A DNA stretch of 64,000 nucleotides from Blautia pseudococcoides. Lineage in GTDB: Bacteria > Bacillota > Clostridia > Lachnospirales > Lachnospiraceae. Positions 63,109 through 64,000 of this stretch are shown here, one piece after another; within the stretch, counting starts at the first letter, position 1, and every line of letters begins with the position of its first letter. The notes below the pieces were generated by a model. That model did no database searches and had not been told where the DNA came from. It saw only the letters and a program-made list of their open reading frames with translations. The stretch lies in the NCBI RefSeq assembly GCF_001689125.2, contig NZ_CP015405.2, forward strand, positions 2,831,001 through 2,895,000. Reading direction: 5' to 3'. The position numbers were made by a program, and so were the translations under genes.

Positions 63109-63170
63109 CTTTAAATCCCTTCATCTAAATCCGCTTATCTACCCCCACTTATCTAAATCCCTACGTCCAC
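63109..63170. repeat. 14-bp minisatellite right of inverted-repeat copy 2
   Basis: Four imperfect units of the type tctaaatccgctta, close to the end of the dehydrogenase gene. 63022-63108 shows no gene. Confidence 0.6.
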
Positions 63171-63175
63171 ATCCC

Positions 63176-64000
63176 CTATTTCCCCGGATCGATCACATAC
63201 TTCCCATTCGCCCGCACCTCAGGCCTCCCCAAAACATCCTCCAATTCCTCCAGTCCGCAAACCGCATAAACCATACTGCTCACATCCAGTCTCCCCGAAT
63301 TGATCAGATCCAGCGCCCGCCTCTGTGTATAAGGATTAATATAAGAAGCCTTCAGCACCAACTCCTTCTGAAAGATCTGAAACGGCTTCACAGCAATCTC
63401 TTCATCCGGTTTTGTCAGCCCAAACATCATCACAACCGCCTTATTCCCCGCAATATCAATTGCCTGCTCAATAGTAGACGGACGACCCACACATTCGATC
63501 ACCACATTTACCCAGCTCATCCCGCATTCCGCCAGGCGTCCCTTAATATCTTCCTTCAGCGGGTCAATACATACATCTGCCCCAAGCTTTCTTCCCACTT
63601 CCCTCTTGTTCTCCACCGGTTCCAGCAAGGCCACCTTAGCGGCCCCTGCCAGCTTTGCAAGCTGAAGCATCAAAAGCCCTATCATACCGCCCCCGATCAC
63701 CACCACCTGGTGTCCGGGCTGGATTTCGCACATGTCAATACCATGGAGACAGCAGGCCACCGGTTCTGCCATTGCGCCCTGCTCAAAAGTGGTGTTCCCG
63801 CCCAGCAGATATACCTGACGTTCATCCACCGCACAATATTCCGCAAATCCGCCATCCACTGTCGTTCCATAACCGATCATATTTTCACAGTAATGGGCAA
63901 CTCCGTTTCTGCATGGGTCACAGGCTCCGCAGTAGCAGTTTGGATCAATACACACCCTGTCCCCTGCTTTGTAATTCTTCACCTGGCTTCCCACCTCCTG
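63176..64000 (-). CDS. zinc-dependent medium-chain alcohol/polyol dehydrogenase (partial)
   Basis: The 3' part of a medium-chain dehydrogenase; the N-terminus lies beyond the right edge. The structural zinc cysteines are in CYCGACDPCRNGVAHYC, the catalytic-zone segment AMAEPVACCLHGIDM, and the NAD(P) loop VVIGGGMIGLLMLQLAK. The 275 visible residues end in ANGKYVIDPGK, as in sorbitol, threonine and related polyol dehydrogenases. The substrate is not decided. The C-terminal region looks complete. It is separated from the redox operon by the repeat-rich spacer. Confidence 0.88.
   Translation of the reverse strand, partial: QEVGSQVKNYKAGDRVCIDPNCYCGACDPCRNGVAHYCENMIGYGTTVDGGFAEYCAVDERQVYLLGGNTTFEQGAMAEPVACCLHGIDMCEIQPGHQVVVIGGGMIGLLMLQLAKLAGAAKVALLEPVENKREVGRKLGADVCIDPLKEDIKGRLAECGMSWVNVVIECVGRPSTIEQAIDIAGNKAVVMMFGLTKPDEEIAVKPFQIFQKELVLKASYINPYTQRRALDLINSGRLDVSSMVYAVCGLEELEDVLGRPEVRANGKYVIDPGK

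Overview
The window reads as chromosome of a spore-forming Firmicute of the family Lachnospiraceae, possibly Blautia or a close relative. That is inferred from gene content and order: CwlD and CotS-type sporulation proteins, MecA, a type-3 ProRS, a class III ribonucleotide reductase, an extended Rho, and the rpmE-DUF1385-prmC-prfA order. Nearly all genes lie on the minus strand. The plus-strand exceptions are mecA, a 56-residue ferredoxin, argG and a glyoxalase-like gene. No tRNA, rRNA or CRISPR was seen.

Layout. 1-16.5 kb: rqcP/HU, phosphoglucomutase, a CotS-like protein, then cca/proS and a comEB-upp-rpiB-tsaC-cwlD group. These are followed by a GGDEF/EAL gene broken by an in-frame TGA, a DivIVA-like coiled coil and a GH18 protein. 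16.5-20 kb: mecA, a DUF1858 protein, the ferredoxin and a MerR regulator. 19.2-21.3 kb is a scar of fused gene remnants (two ROK regulators and a dehydrogenase) and a group II intron relic. 21.3-27.5 kb: arginine biosynthesis, argC-J-B-D divergent from argG, with promoters and a possible ARG box between them. 27.7-34.7 kb: a broken Rpn nuclease, nrdD with tandem NrdR-type boxes, hflX and a GH78 protein. 34.8-37.5 kb: a decayed Tn916-like element (integrase 3' half, broken regulators) that still holds an intact DUF6442-XRE pair. 37.5-57.8 kb: TPR lipoprotein, glmM, nucleotidyltransferase, a second gene graveyard at 41.3-42.5 kb (YesM kinase, RpiB and aldolase pieces), prmC/prfA, rpmE, rho, clpX, htrA, glmS and cell-surface glycan genes. 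58.1-62.6 kb: aroK and a tightly overlapping redox operon. The right edge holds a partial zinc alcohol dehydrogenase.

How genes work together. glmM and glmS feed UDP-GlcNAc synthesis; the glycosyltransferase, LCP and sugar-phosphate transferase genes suggest surface polysaccharide assembly. The redox operon (tlpA, a 48-residue CXXC protein, a membrane 4Fe-4S protein, rrf2, a flavin disulfide reductase) looks like a regulated electron route to extracytoplasmic thiols. It is preceded by a consensus promoter carrying two direct-repeat operator candidates.

Unexplained structure. Two 216-bp elements (4339-4554 and 62806-63021) have 43-47 bp near-perfect inverted arms. Between the arms lies a 72-73 nt core that aligns between copies at its ends and centre, while the helix sequences differ but still pair: a candidate structured RNA or non-autonomous element. 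Each lies next to 14-16 bp minisatellites. A second, MITE-like family with GTAACTRTTCAG ends is scattered through the intergenic gaps. All identifications rest on reading the sequence; no database search was run.
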